Positions 9,310-17,579 of a stretch of 63,933 nucleotides of DNA are shown piece by piece. The DNA comes from DASPOJ01 sp049790315 (GTDB lineage: Bacteria > Acidobacteriota > Terriglobia > Acidiferrales > UBA7541): NCBI GenBank assembly GCA_049790315.1, contig JBAQYV010000150.1, positions 1 to 63,933 on the forward strand. The letters are read 5' to 3'. The notes under the pieces are model-generated. The model searched no databases, had not been told where the DNA came from, and was given only the letters and a program-made list of their open reading frames with translations. How positions within the stretch are numbered: the first letter of the stretch is position 1; every line of letters starts with the position of its first letter. The translations under genes were made by a program, and so were the position numbers.

Positions 9310-11141
9310 AGTGCCTCGCGCTGCGTGTCGCTAACCGCGGCGGCCTGAGCTTGCTGCGCGCGATGTACGAGCGGCAACAGAATGCGAAATGTGGCGCCTT
9401 TGCCGGGCGCGGATTCCACTTCGACCGTACCGCCGTGATCGGTGACGACGGATTGGACGATGGCGAGACCCAGCCCCGTACCGTGCGGCTTCGTCGTCGA
9501 GTAAGGCGTGAACAGGCGCGCGTGCTCCTCAGGCGTGAGGCCGGCGCCGGTGTCGGAAATTTCAAGCTCGGCGGAATCGCCCTTGCGCCGCGTGCGCACC
9601 GTGAGCGCGCCGCCGGAGGGCATGGCATCGAGGGCGTTGACAACGAGATTCTCGAGCGCTTTGTGCAGAAGCAGCGGATCGGCATCCACGCGCGGCAAGC
9701 GATCGTCGAGCGCGAACTCCGTTGTGATCTGCGGCCGGCCGACGGTGGAAAACTGCGGCTCAAACAAACGCACCACGGCGCGCGCGATCTCGTTCAAATT
9801 CACAGAGTCAAATTCAGGCTGCGGCATTTTGGCGAAATCGGCGAAGCGCGCGACGATGGCTTTCAAAGTTTCAAGCTCAGCGCGCAGCGTGCCCGTGGAC
9901 TCGACGAAGATTTCATCGAACTGCTCCGCGTCAAGCTCGCGCGCGCGTTGCAGATTTTCCACCGTGATTTGCAGCGGGAAGAGTGGATTTTTCAGCTCGT
10001 GCGCCAAGCGCCGCGCGACTTCGCGCCAGGCGGCCACGCGTTCGGCCTGAATCAATCGATCGCGCTGCTCGGCAAGTTCTTGCGTCATATTATTAAACGC
10101 AGTTCCGAGGCGGCCCACTTCGTCGCGCGAGCGAACATCCACGCGCGCGGCCCAATTCCCCGCGGCAACTTGATCGACGGTGCGCGAAAGTTGCGAAAGC
10201 GGGCGCGTTACGCGCGCCGCGATCCACCAACTGACAACGATGCCGAACAGAATTCCGACGCCGCCCACGAGAATCGCGAGCGAGCGAATAAACGCAAGCT
10301 CAGTGACAAGGTCACGTTGCGATGAGCCGACCAAGAAAATTCCCAGCAGATCGCCCTTACGGCCGCGCAACGGAATCGCGGAAAATGTCTCTTTATCGGC
10401 CGGGTCGGCCGACCACCAGATGGTCTGGCTGGCGGGCGCATTTTGTTGCTGCACAGTGTTCACAAGCGACTGGAATCGATCGGCGCCGTTGACGGGCCCC
10501 GAAGCGTCATTGAGCGCCGGTGCCTCAAACGATTGCTCGAGATTGCTATAGAGCAGCGCGCGCATGCCCGCGGGTAAAACCAGCGTGGCCAGGAAATTCT
10601 TGTCGAGGCGCTCTCCGCCGAAAACGTAAAGATTTTTTCCTTCGACCGGCACCACGCGCACGGCGAGCAACCCGAGTTGAACATTGTCGGCGGTTTCGAC
10701 GCGCGCCAAAAAAGAGTTCCGTTGATTCCAATCGGATTCCGACGTCACCCAATCGTTTTTGTAACCGAAGCGCGCCGGCCATTCGGCGGACGAAACCAGC
10801 ATGCCATCGTCGGTGGTGAAATCGAGAAAATCGAGATCGAAAGATTTCGCCAGGCTTTGCGCATCGTTAACGTAAACCGAGGAATCGGCGCCGGTGCGGC
10901 TCAGATCGAGCGCCATGCGCACCGTGGCTTCGCTATCCGCGATCGACGCGATGCGATGCACGACCACGTCGCCGCGCTGCGCGAATTCGCTTTGGAATTG
11001 CGCCAACAGCGCTTGCGAACGCTGCGCTTCAAATGTCTGGAAAGCGGTGCGCGTGGAACTCGAAACGCCCCAAGCCACCAGGCCAACCGCCGCGCCGACG
11101 GTCAACGTGAAAGCGAGCAGAAGTTTGAACCGAAAACTCAT
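9306..11141 (-). CDS. NtrY-like sensor histidine kinase
   Basis: Membrane histidine kinase of 611 residues. The ATG at 11141 is used because it overlaps the upstream stop by ATGA and starts directly before the first membrane helix (FKLLLAFTLTVGAAVGLVAWG). A large extracytoplasmic region follows, then a second helix (SLAILVGGVGILFGIVVSWWIA), a HAMP domain (TRPLSQLSRTVDQVAAGNW), a HisKA motif with the phospho-acceptor in LAHELKNPL, and a HATPase with N, G1 and G2 boxes (ENLVVNALDA, DTGAGL, GTGLGLAI). The short spacing from HAMP to HisKA and the LAHELKNPL sequence resemble NtrY. It pairs with the overlapping NtrX-like regulator. The signal may be connected with the substrate-binding protein encoded upstream in the same operon; this is inferred from linkage only. 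Confidence 0.92.
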   Translation of the reverse strand: MSFRFKLLLAFTLTVGAAVGLVAWGVSSSTRTAFQTFEAQRSQALLAQFQSEFAQRGDVVVHRIASIADSEATVRMALDLSRTGADSSVYVNDAQSLAKSFDLDFLDFTTDDGMLVSSAEWPARFGYKNDWVTSESDWNQRNSFLARVETADNVQLGLLAVRVVPVEGKNLYVFGGERLDKNFLATLVLPAGMRALLYSNLEQSFEAPALNDASGPVNGADRFQSLVNTVQQQNAPASQTIWWSADPADKETFSAIPLRGRKGDLLGIFLVGSSQRDLVTELAFIRSLAILVGGVGILFGIVVSWWIAARVTRPLSQLSRTVDQVAAGNWAARVDVRSRDEVGRLGTAFNNMTQELAEQRDRLIQAERVAAWREVARRLAHELKNPLFPLQITVENLQRARELDAEQFDEIFVESTGTLRAELETLKAIVARFADFAKMPQPEFDSVNLNEIARAVVRLFEPQFSTVGRPQITTEFALDDRLPRVDADPLLLHKALENLVVNALDAMPSGGALTVRTRRKGDSAELEISDTGAGLTPEEHARLFTPYSTTKPHGTGLGLAIVQSVVTDHGGTVEVESAPGKGATFRILLPLVHRAQQAQAAAVSDTQREAL

Positions 11142-12676
11142 TGTGGGTTCGCCACTGGCGGAAGATCGAGCCACACATCTTCGAGGCGCAAATCGCCCCA
11201 GCGCGCCGCCATCCAGTCGCGAACCGTTGCGCCGAGGCCCCAATTCTCCGACGCATGCGCGAGAGGCACGACGCGGAAATCCGCGAGCGCCGCGCGTTCG
11301 GCTGCGTAAAGCGATTCAGGATCGTCCGATTCGGAGATGATCGCGGGTGCGGGCGTCGTTGACGACGGCGCTCCGAGGGCGGGGGATGCGGGCATAGACA
11401 GCGCGGCGAGCACAAGATCGAGAGCGGCCGCGGGTGCGGGCTGCGCGATTGGGACGCGCACAAGCCGCACGTCATCGGCGGACGCGCTGCCCGCGGAAGA
11501 AATTCCGCGCGCAAGGGCTTCGGCTGCAATTCCTGCTGCTCGCAAATCCACGATCACACGCTCCGCCACGGCACGCGCCTCCGCGTCTTGAGAATCATAG
11601 ACCAGGACGAGCGGCGCCGGTGGCTTAACCACAGCGGCCGGACTCGGTGAAGGCACCTGCGAGCCGGCGGGAAACAAGAATGCGTAGCCAGAAATCCACT
11701 CAGGTAGGAGGGCGCCCGCCGGCACCGCCTGGTGCTGCAGAACAACGTTGGCGATAGCGTTGCGATCAATCGCGGTTGCGATCGCCTGACGCAAGCGCCC
11801 GTTCTGAACGGCGGGCCGCTCGGGATCGAAAGCCAGAACAAACAAATCCACCGGCTCGGACGACCAAGTGCGCACGCCATGCTCAGCGGCGCCCCGCATT
11901 TCCGCGGGAGCCAATTCTCCCGCGTCGGTAAGGCCAAATTCCAAATCGGCTTCGATGCGCGGCGACTCGACGCCGAGTGAGATTGCCAACCGATCGACAA
12001 ACGGGCGTCCTGCCCAGCAATTCGTGTTTGCGGAGAAGACGTCTTGCTGTGGTGACGCGCCGGAATCCCAATGATCGATGACGAATGGCCCCGTGCCGGC
12101 GAGAGACTTCCCGTCGGCAGCGACGTGGTATATGAAATTTCGGCCGGTGGCTAGTTGTTGCGGCAGATCGGGCATCGGTTGTTCGGTTTCGATCGTTAGG
12201 GATTGGGCTGCACTCCAAATATGTGCATGATCTCCAAGTTTCAACAGGAGCTCCGGTGCGAGCGCTGCTGCGGCAGTGTCCGCTGTCAATGGCGTTCCGT
12301 CGCTGAATTGCACGCCTGGGCGCAACTCGAATCGCCAATGTTTGCCGGCGTCTTCGGACTGCCAGGTCATGGCCAGCGCCGGCGCAGGATCGCCGTGATC
12401 GTCAAGGCGCAGCAAGCGGTCGAACACGAGCGCGTCGAGTATTTCCTGTGCGCGCGCGACTTCGGCTTCCGCAGGCCGCTCGCGCGGATCGAGCGTGGGC
12501 ACGCGTTCGCGCAGTTCGATGCGGAGCGTGCCGCCGACATGCGGACGCGTGGAAGCCGCAACGACCGTAAACACACCGGGGATCGCAACGGCGAGCGCGG
12601 CGAAAACCAACAGCGCCACGACGCAGAGCCAACGTTCCCTAGTGCCCGCAGATGAGCGAAATTTCATAAACCTCAT
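11138..12676 (-). CDS. ABC-type peptide/nickel-like substrate-binding protein, no permease nearby
   Basis: Extracytoplasmic solute-binding protein of the SBP_bac_5 family, 512 residues from the first ATG; a second ATG at 12667 is equally possible. A single hydrophobic segment (residues 18-36) serves as signal or anchor, with no lipobox. Family features are GGTLRIELRERVPTLDPRE at the mature N-terminus, WRFELRPGVQFSDGTPLTA, TGPFVIDHWD, and LRQAIATAIDRNAIA in the second lobe. No permease or ATPase gene is near. Instead it is embedded between an exported protein (38-base overlap upstream) and the NtrY kinase (4-base overlap downstream), which suggests a sensing rather than a transport role. The region around residues 340-450 is Ala/Pro-rich and poorly conserved. 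Confidence 0.85.
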   Translation of the reverse strand: MRFMKFRSSAGTRERWLCVVALLVFAALAVAIPGVFTVVAASTRPHVGGTLRIELRERVPTLDPRERPAEAEVARAQEILDALVFDRLLRLDDHGDPAPALAMTWQSEDAGKHWRFELRPGVQFSDGTPLTADTAAAALAPELLLKLGDHAHIWSAAQSLTIETEQPMPDLPQQLATGRNFIYHVAADGKSLAGTGPFVIDHWDSGASPQQDVFSANTNCWAGRPFVDRLAISLGVESPRIEADLEFGLTDAGELAPAEMRGAAEHGVRTWSSEPVDLFVLAFDPERPAVQNGRLRQAIATAIDRNAIANVVLQHQAVPAGALLPEWISGYAFLFPAGSQVPSPSPAAVVKPPAPLVLVYDSQDAEARAVAERVIVDLRAAGIAAEALARGISSAGSASADDVRLVRVPIAQPAPAAALDLVLAALSMPASPALGAPSSTTPAPAIISESDDPESLYAAERAALADFRVVPLAHASENWGLGATVRDWMAARWGDLRLEDVWLDLPPVANPQ

Positions 12677-13790
12677 CGTCTCCGGTTGTCAGATTGCGAA
12701 CGACGGCCAGCGCGCTGGGACTTGATCCCGCTTGCGACGGCGTCGTCGTTTGTAATGACATCACTGGTCCGGAAAATTCGAGCGCGGAGCTGACTGCCGT
12801 AACGGTGCCGCCTCGCATCTGGTATGCGCGGACGTAATCCGGCTGCGTGTAGTCGCCCGCGCCGGCCGCAAGAATTTCGCCGCTCGCTTCTCCGCATGGC
12901 ACAGGAACAACCGCGCGCTGGGAACCGATTTGCGCTGCGAGCGTGGCTTGAGCCGGTTCCGTGTCGTAAGCGCGACACTGCGGCGTCGACGTGGCGGGTG
13001 GCATGGAAAATACGCACGTTTGTCCGTACGCAGTTGCAGTGACGGAGCTTCCATTCCACGCGAGCGCGCCTTGCGCGTCGCGAACCGCGCTACCTGAAGG
13101 CGGAAGCGCGATCTTGAACGTCTGCCGCGCGTCGGTCACGCTCGTCGTGGCGTCGTCGGTAGCAAGCAGCAACAGATCCTGCGCGTTGCCCGATGCCGAG
13201 AATGACGCAGCAGGAGGAATGGCGGCCGATGCGGAACCTAGCGCCACGGGAAACGTTGCCGCCGCCAGAACATGCTCCCTGCCCGACCACAGTAGCGAGC
13301 TGCGCAGCGTTATTCCGGAAAATTCCGCAGGCGACTTGGCGGCGGCGCGCCGCACAGCCATTAACGTGACCGAGTAGCTGCCGTTTGATCGAATCTCCGC
13401 AACCCAGAGAAAACCTTCCGCGTTTTCGGAAAGCGTGACTGTGACGCTCGCCGCAGCATCCGCGGTGGACGAGCCAACACGCAGACCGCGCGCACTTAGT
13501 TCGTCGAGCAACGCGCCGCGCACTGTCGCAACGTCAATCGCGGCAAGCGTCGAACGATTGCGCACTTCAACTCCCACGTGCGTTTCGGCGGGAAAGCTGG
13601 CCGCCACGCGACGCGCGAATTCGCGCGCCGGCGCCTCGTACGGATTCGCGTCAGCGGCAGCCACAGTGACCTCCGTAGCGCGCGCGGACGTCAAGAACGA
13701 GATGAGAAAAAAAATCAAGAAGTGCAGCCCGTGAAGAACGATCGGCTGGGGACGGATTGGCGCGAGAAAAGTTCGATTCGTGCGCGGCAT
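12639..13790 (-). CDS. Exported protein of unknown function
   Basis: Protein of 383 residues that I do not recognise. It has an N-terminal hydrophobic segment (HFLIFFLISFLTSARA) compatible with a signal peptide. The mature part is alternating and beta-strand rich, with regions suggesting an N-terminal alpha/beta domain (FARRVAASFPAETHVGVEVRNRS) and a C-terminal propeller or immunoglobulin-like part. Four cysteines near the C-terminus (CVF, QCRAYD, PCGEA, ICGH) could form disulfides in the periplasm. It is the first gene of a leftward operon whose members overlap one another, so it probably works with the solute-binding protein and the NtrY/NtrX pair, for example as a partner of the binding protein. 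Confidence 0.7.
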   Translation of the reverse strand: MPRTNRTFLAPIRPQPIVLHGLHFLIFFLISFLTSARATEVTVAAADANPYEAPAREFARRVAASFPAETHVGVEVRNRSTLAAIDVATVRGALLDELSARGLRVGSSTADAAASVTVTLSENAEGFLWVAEIRSNGSYSVTLMAVRRAAAKSPAEFSGITLRSSLLWSGREHVLAAATFPVALGSASAAIPPAASFSASGNAQDLLLLATDDATTSVTDARQTFKIALPPSGSAVRDAQGALAWNGSSVTATAYGQTCVFSMPPATSTPQCRAYDTEPAQATLAAQIGSQRAVVPVPCGEASGEILAAGAGDYTQPDYVRAYQMRGGTVTAVSSALEFSGPVMSLQTTTPSQAGSSPSALAVVRNLTTGDDEVYEISLICGH

Positions 13791-13936
13791 CCAGGTTCAG
13801 GAGCGGTAATCCCCGTCGTACAACACGGTGACGCCAAAAAAGACGGCCGGAGATTCCGTTGGCGAATCATAGCATACCGCTTGTCACACTCGATTTCCTG
13901 TCCGTCAGGCGCTCGCGCCGTCGCCGGTGGCGTAAA

Positions 13937-14022
13937 CAAACCGCCAGCTGGGCAGCTCTTTAAGCCGTTCGCAGGGGCGGCGGTCCCTGTCCCCGGCCGC
14001 GGGAGCTGCCCGCAGGGGTTTG
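13937..14022. repeat. Nested hairpin element between operons
   Basis: Three pairs of arms are nested in 86 bases: CAAACC (13937-13942) with GGTTTG (14017-14022), GGGCAGCTC (13950-13958) with GAGCTGCCC (14003-14011), and CAGGG with CCCTG in the loop (about 13972-13989). It lies in the 279-base gap before the operon that starts at 13790 and after the end of the small gene at 14070. There is no T tract, so it is not a standard terminator. It could be a structured RNA, a regulatory leader or a dispersed palindromic element. Confidence 0.5.
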
Positions 14023-14069
14023 TAGCTAGCGGCAAACTTGTGCCTCAGAGTAGCTGCGCAACCTCCGCG

Positions 14070-14231
14070 TTAGCGGGCCGCGCGTCGCCCGAGGACTCGC
14101 AGCAGGCGAGTGCGCTCGGCGACGAGGCGATGATATTGGTTCGCCACGTAAACATCGTAGGCGACTAGCGCCGTGGTGCCCGTTAACATCAGGCTTGCGA
14201 TAATCAGTGCGAAATTTCTCAGCGCGTGCAT
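14070..14231 (-). CDS. Small membrane protein, 53 residues
   Basis: Very short gene with a strong ribosome site, AAGGAGG, six bases before the ATG at 14231. The product starts MHALRNFALIIASLMLTGTT, has one membrane helix (about residues 6-28) and then a short charged cytoplasmic tail (YHRLVAERTRLLRVLGRRAAR). No family was recognised. It lies 30 bases after another tiny membrane-protein gene and looks like the second member of a two-gene unit. Helix orientation suggests the basic tail is inside the cell. The good ribosome site and helix support a real gene despite its length. Confidence 0.6.
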   Translation of the reverse strand: MHALRNFALIIASLMLTGTTALVAYDVYVANQYHRLVAERTRLLRVLGRRAAR

Positions 14232-14261
14232 GGATGGCCTCCTTCTTGTTGCTCACCGGTC

Positions 14262-14441
14262 CTATGCCGCGCGCGCGGGCGTGCGGCGCGATGGCAGCGC
14301 TCGAGCAAGATGCGAAACCGGCGAAATCGCGGGCATCAAATGGAACACCGCGCGCAACGCGGACCATGTGAGCGTCAGCGCCAGAACCGCCGACAGCAGC
14401 AACCCCTCGACGACCATCGCCCAACCCATCCAGGCTTCCAT
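14262..14441 (-). CDS. Small membrane protein, 59 residues
   Basis: Short gene starting at ATG 14441 with GGAGGG five bases upstream. The product begins MEAWMGWAMVVEGLLLSAVL, has one long hydrophobic helix (about residues 8-33, partly amphipathic) and a basic C-terminal tail (SRRTPARAA). No family was recognised. The next small gene starts 30 bases downstream on the same strand, so the two are likely translated from one message and may form a small membrane complex or modulate a larger membrane protein. The divergently transcribed site-2 protease gene starts about 320 bases away. Confidence 0.55.
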   Translation of the reverse strand: MEAWMGWAMVVEGLLLSAVLALTLTWSALRAVFHLMPAISPVSHLARALPSRRTPARAA

Positions 14442-14761
14442 GGCTGCCCTCCATTCGGCTCAGCTCATCGCGACGGCCTTCGGCGTCTTGCTCGTTTTCA
14501 CCTTATCGCGCGGCGGCGCAACGCCTCGACGGGGAGCACGCCACGTGCCATGCGGGAACTCGTCATTTACCAATGCTTTGCGGATTTCAACGCGCAAGGA
14601 GTCGTGTGGCTGCGGACACGTTGTGGCCGTCCTGCCGCGCTAAATTCGCGGCCGCTACGCGGGTCATGGGGCGCGGCGGGCCCGCGAATCTCGCCGACCG
14701 CGCCGGACGGCTGGTTCGGTTATACTTGAATGCATCAATTTGGTTTTCCAAGGAGTTGAAG
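14442..14761. other. Divergent promoter region
   Basis: These 320 bases separate the leftward pair of tiny membrane genes from the rightward site-2 protease. Competing open frames are short, lack ribosome sites and were not accepted. A short palindrome, GCACG-CCA-CGTGC, lies at 14536-14548, and a TATACT -10-like hexamer lies about 40 bases before the protease start. Nothing else is evident. Confidence 0.35.
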
Positions 14762-15907
14762 GTGCTACGCAGCCGCGGAATCCGGATTGGCAAGCTCTAC
14801 GGGATCCCGATTTTCTTGCATACGAGCTGGTTCCTGATTTTTGCGCTGATCGTGTTTTCGCTGGCCAACGAATTCGCGAGCGCGCATCCGCAGTGGACCC
14901 AGGCGCAGCATTGGGGTCTGGGCCTGGTGACGGCGCTGCTGTTTTTCGGCTCCGTGTTGTTCCACGAGATGTCGCACAGCGTAGTGGCGCGGCACTACCA
15001 CATCCCCGTGGTTTCGATCACGCTGTTTTTCTTTGGCGGCGTCGCGCAAATCAGCCGCGATCCCGACCGCGCTCTACAGGAATTCAACATCGCCGCGGCG
15101 GGTCCTGCATCGAGCTTTCTGCTGGCGGGATTGTTTTATCTCGGCTCGCTCGCGGTGCCGTATGGGTCGATGGCGGGGGCCGTCACGTGGTGGGTGGCGG
15201 AAATCAATTTTGTGTTGGCCGTATTCAATCTCGTGCCGGGTTTCCCGATGGACGGGGGACGCATCCTGCGCTCCATCGTGTGGGGCTGGACGAAAAATTA
15301 TTCAAAGGCATCGCTCCTGTCCGCGCGCACGGGGCAAGTGATTGCCGCGGGAATGATTGGCCTCGGTGCGTGGGAAGCTGTGCGCGCCTACCAAACGCCG
15401 AATGGCGACATCGTGAACGGCGTGTGGCTGGCGCTGATCGGCTGGTTCCTGCTGTCGGCGGCGAAGCAGAGTTACGCGCAAGCAGAAACGCGCACTGCGC
15501 TCGAAGGGCTGCTGGTGTCCGACATCATGACGGCGGAGCCGCCCATCGTCGGCCGCGAAATCTCGCTTGAGGACTATGCGCGCGAAGTGAATAAGAGCCG
15601 GCGCACGTCGCATCTGGTGGTGGCGCACGGACAATTGGTCGGCATGATTTCGAGCGACGCGCTTGGCCGCGTGCCGCAGGAAGATTGGAGCGTCACCTCG
15701 GTGCAGGCTGCGATGATGCCGCGCGACAAGCTGTTGTGGGCTGAGCCTGGTGAATCGGCGCTGAAGCTGCTCGATCGTATGCGCAGCGTAGGCATGCAAC
15801 AGATGCCGGTAATTGCCGATGGCAGCGTGGTTGGCATGGTCACGCGCGAATCCATCGTCCATGCGCTGGAGCGCCACAATCAAATGGCGCATCCTACGGG
15901 CGCGTAG
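14762..15907 (+). CDS. Site-2 protease (M50) with two CBS domains
   Basis: Membrane zinc metalloprotease of 381 residues. The GTG at 14762 is chosen because AAGGAG (14750-14755) lies six bases upstream; the open frame runs further back but without a ribosome site. The catalytic zinc site is HEMSH in the second helix region, and the third ligand lies in NLVPGFPMDGGR, typical of M50B rhomboid-independent intramembrane proteases such as those next to CBS domains. About six membrane helices occupy residues 10-235. Two CBS motifs follow (LVSDIMTAEPPIVG and MMPRDKLLWAEPGES), which usually bind adenine nucleotides. Site-2 proteases release membrane-bound regulators or clear signal peptides; the substrate here is unknown. 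The last residues, HPTGA, lie 70 bases from the convergent cytochrome gene. Confidence 0.92.
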   Translation: MLRSRGIRIGKLYGIPIFLHTSWFLIFALIVFSLANEFASAHPQWTQAQHWGLGLVTALLFFGSVLFHEMSHSVVARHYHIPVVSITLFFFGGVAQISRDPDRALQEFNIAAAGPASSFLLAGLFYLGSLAVPYGSMAGAVTWWVAEINFVLAVFNLVPGFPMDGGRILRSIVWGWTKNYSKASLLSARTGQVIAAGMIGLGAWEAVRAYQTPNGDIVNGVWLALIGWFLLSAAKQSYAQAETRTALEGLLVSDIMTAEPPIVGREISLEDYAREVNKSRRTSHLVVAHGQLVGMISSDALGRVPQEDWSVTSVQAAMMPRDKLLWAEPGESALKLLDRMRSVGMQQMPVIADGSVVGMVTRESIVHALERHNQMAHPTGA

Positions 15908-15929
15908 CTATGCGAACAGGTTCGCCGAA

Positions 15930-15959
15930 AAGCGGCGCCGCTTCTTGGAAGCAACTTCC
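15930..15959. terminator. Possible bidirectional terminator hairpins
   Basis: A 14-base perfect palindrome (AAGCGGCGCCGCTT, 15930-15943) is followed by GGAAG-CAA-CTTCC (15947-15959) in the gap between the convergent protease and cytochrome genes. There is no T run, so function as a terminator is inferred from position only. Confidence 0.3.
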
Positions 15960-15978
15960 TGAGAAATTAAGAACCGCC

Positions 15979-17388
15979 TCAGCGCAGTAGTGCGTTCAAC
16001 TTCGACATTTGCGCGGCGAACGTGCCCGGGTCGTACGCCGAAGGATTTTCGAGCAATTGAAACAAGCCATTGATCGCGGCGCGGATTTCCGCGGCATTCG
16101 CGGGCGCGGCATTTCGACTCGACGCGATGAACAGCGAATCAAGCGCCATGGCCGCCTGCTCGGCGGCGCGCTCCCCTTGCCCTGAAATTTCCCCGCTGTG
16201 TCCCGATATCTCCAGCAGCAGCCGCGCCGTCATCGCGCGGTCATAAGGCTGCGCCTGTATGCGTGCCACAAGGCGATCCGCCGACACTCGCGCGCTTGCA
16301 GCAGCCGACGCGACGGCATCGCGATCCGGATTCAGTACGCTCATGAGCTTTGCGAGTTGCGTCATTCGCGCGTCAAGCTCCGTCGCCGTCGCGCTGTCGA
16401 CTTCATGCGCGAGAATTCCGAACACCGCGTACCGCGATGCGTTCCACGGCGGATCGCCTGGCCGGCGCCCGGGATAACCGCGCTTCTGGCGCCAACTTTG
16501 TTCCGGAGCCGTCAAATCGTGGTGACACGAGAAACATTGCAGCTCGGAGAATTCCGGCCAATTCGATCCGTGCGCACGCCACGCCACTCGATCGAGCGCC
16601 GCGCGCAACTGCACGGCTTGCCCCGTGGCCCAATCGCGCACGCCGAACCACGGATCGTCGGCTCCGGCTTCGGCCACGCCCGGCGCCGATTCGCGAGGCG
16701 TCTTCCAATGGCGTGGCATCACAGCGGAAAATGAATCGAGCTCAAAATAAAGATCGGGATGCCCCGCCGCGAGCATTTCGTGATCCACGAATTTTTCCTG
16801 CGTGCCTAAATGGCACGTCAAACATTTCTCCGTGCGTTGCACCAGATCGCGCGTGTCGTACATTCCCGCAGCAACGGATTGCGCGTGCGTCCACCCGCGC
16901 GTTGTGTGCGGGCCGAGCCACGCCGACGCCGGCCCGTGACAACTCTCGCAGCTCACCCCGTCGCTGAGATCGAATGTTTTCGCGCGCGCTTCCGGCGCAA
17001 CGTCGAGCGCATGGCATGCCAGACACTTCGGAGCCTCTTCCGATTTACCGATGCCCAGGATGCGGCCGATGCGTTCGCCGATCGGCGAGGTGAGCGCCGT
17101 GTATGCGCGCGAATGTTTATCCTGCACAACCCAGATGCTGTATTCGTTCTGAAAAATGCGCGTGTCGGCCCGCGGCTTCACGCTGCCATGGCAACTCGTC
17201 GCGGCGCAGCCGCCGGGGCCCACATATTTTGAAGGTTCGACCACGGTACCGGCGGGAGAGGAAGCTCGCGATGCGGTTGAGGCGTCGCCGAAAATTGGGA
17301 TCGCGGCGAGGGAAAGCGCAGAAACCGCGGCGCCGAACAAAATTACACGAAGTGTGCTCGAACGCCTGCCGTCAAAACACGTTTTCAT
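15979..17388 (-). CDS. Pentaheme cytochrome, c554/c-prime type
   Basis: Exported multiheme cytochrome of 469 residues. A signal segment (VILFGAAVSALSLAAIPIFG) precedes five heme sites: the widely spaced CAATSCH (CX4CH, residues 61-67), then CLACH, CESCH, CLTCH and CFSCHH. Blocks such as QNEYSIWVVQDKHSRAY and DGVSCESCHGPASAW fit the cytochrome c554 and c-prime family, which includes electron carriers and hydroxylamine or tetrathionate-type oxidoreductases. The last 150 residues are helical with no heme site. It is divergent from the NuoEF-like gene with a 190-base shared promoter region, and is the left border of the redox cluster. A role as periplasmic electron carrier or terminal enzyme for that cluster is inferred. 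Confidence 0.87.
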   Translation of the reverse strand: MKTCFDGRRSSTLRVILFGAAVSALSLAAIPIFGDASTASRASSPAGTVVEPSKYVGPGGCAATSCHGSVKPRADTRIFQNEYSIWVVQDKHSRAYTALTSPIGERIGRILGIGKSEEAPKCLACHALDVAPEARAKTFDLSDGVSCESCHGPASAWLGPHTTRGWTHAQSVAAGMYDTRDLVQRTEKCLTCHLGTQEKFVDHEMLAAGHPDLYFELDSFSAVMPRHWKTPRESAPGVAEAGADDPWFGVRDWATGQAVQLRAALDRVAWRAHGSNWPEFSELQCFSCHHDLTAPEQSWRQKRGYPGRRPGDPPWNASRYAVFGILAHEVDSATATELDARMTQLAKLMSVLNPDRDAVASAAASARVSADRLVARIQAQPYDRAMTARLLLEISGHSGEISGQGERAAEQAAMALDSLFIASSRNAAPANAAEIRAAINGLFQLLENPSAYDPGTFAAQMSKLNALLR

Positions 17389-17579
17389 TCAGGTCTCGGC
17401 CAGAGTACGGGCGCGCGTCGCAAAAATTTGTCGCGGAGAACGCGGCGCGCTCGTCGTTTGCTTATACTTTGCGTGCTGGGTGAAGTCAACGCGCTGTTCG
17501 CCGCAATCGGCGAGCCAGTTACCTCTTTCGCGGCCTCAAAATAAATTTCCGCGCTGCCCATAGACCGCCGCGCTCCGGT

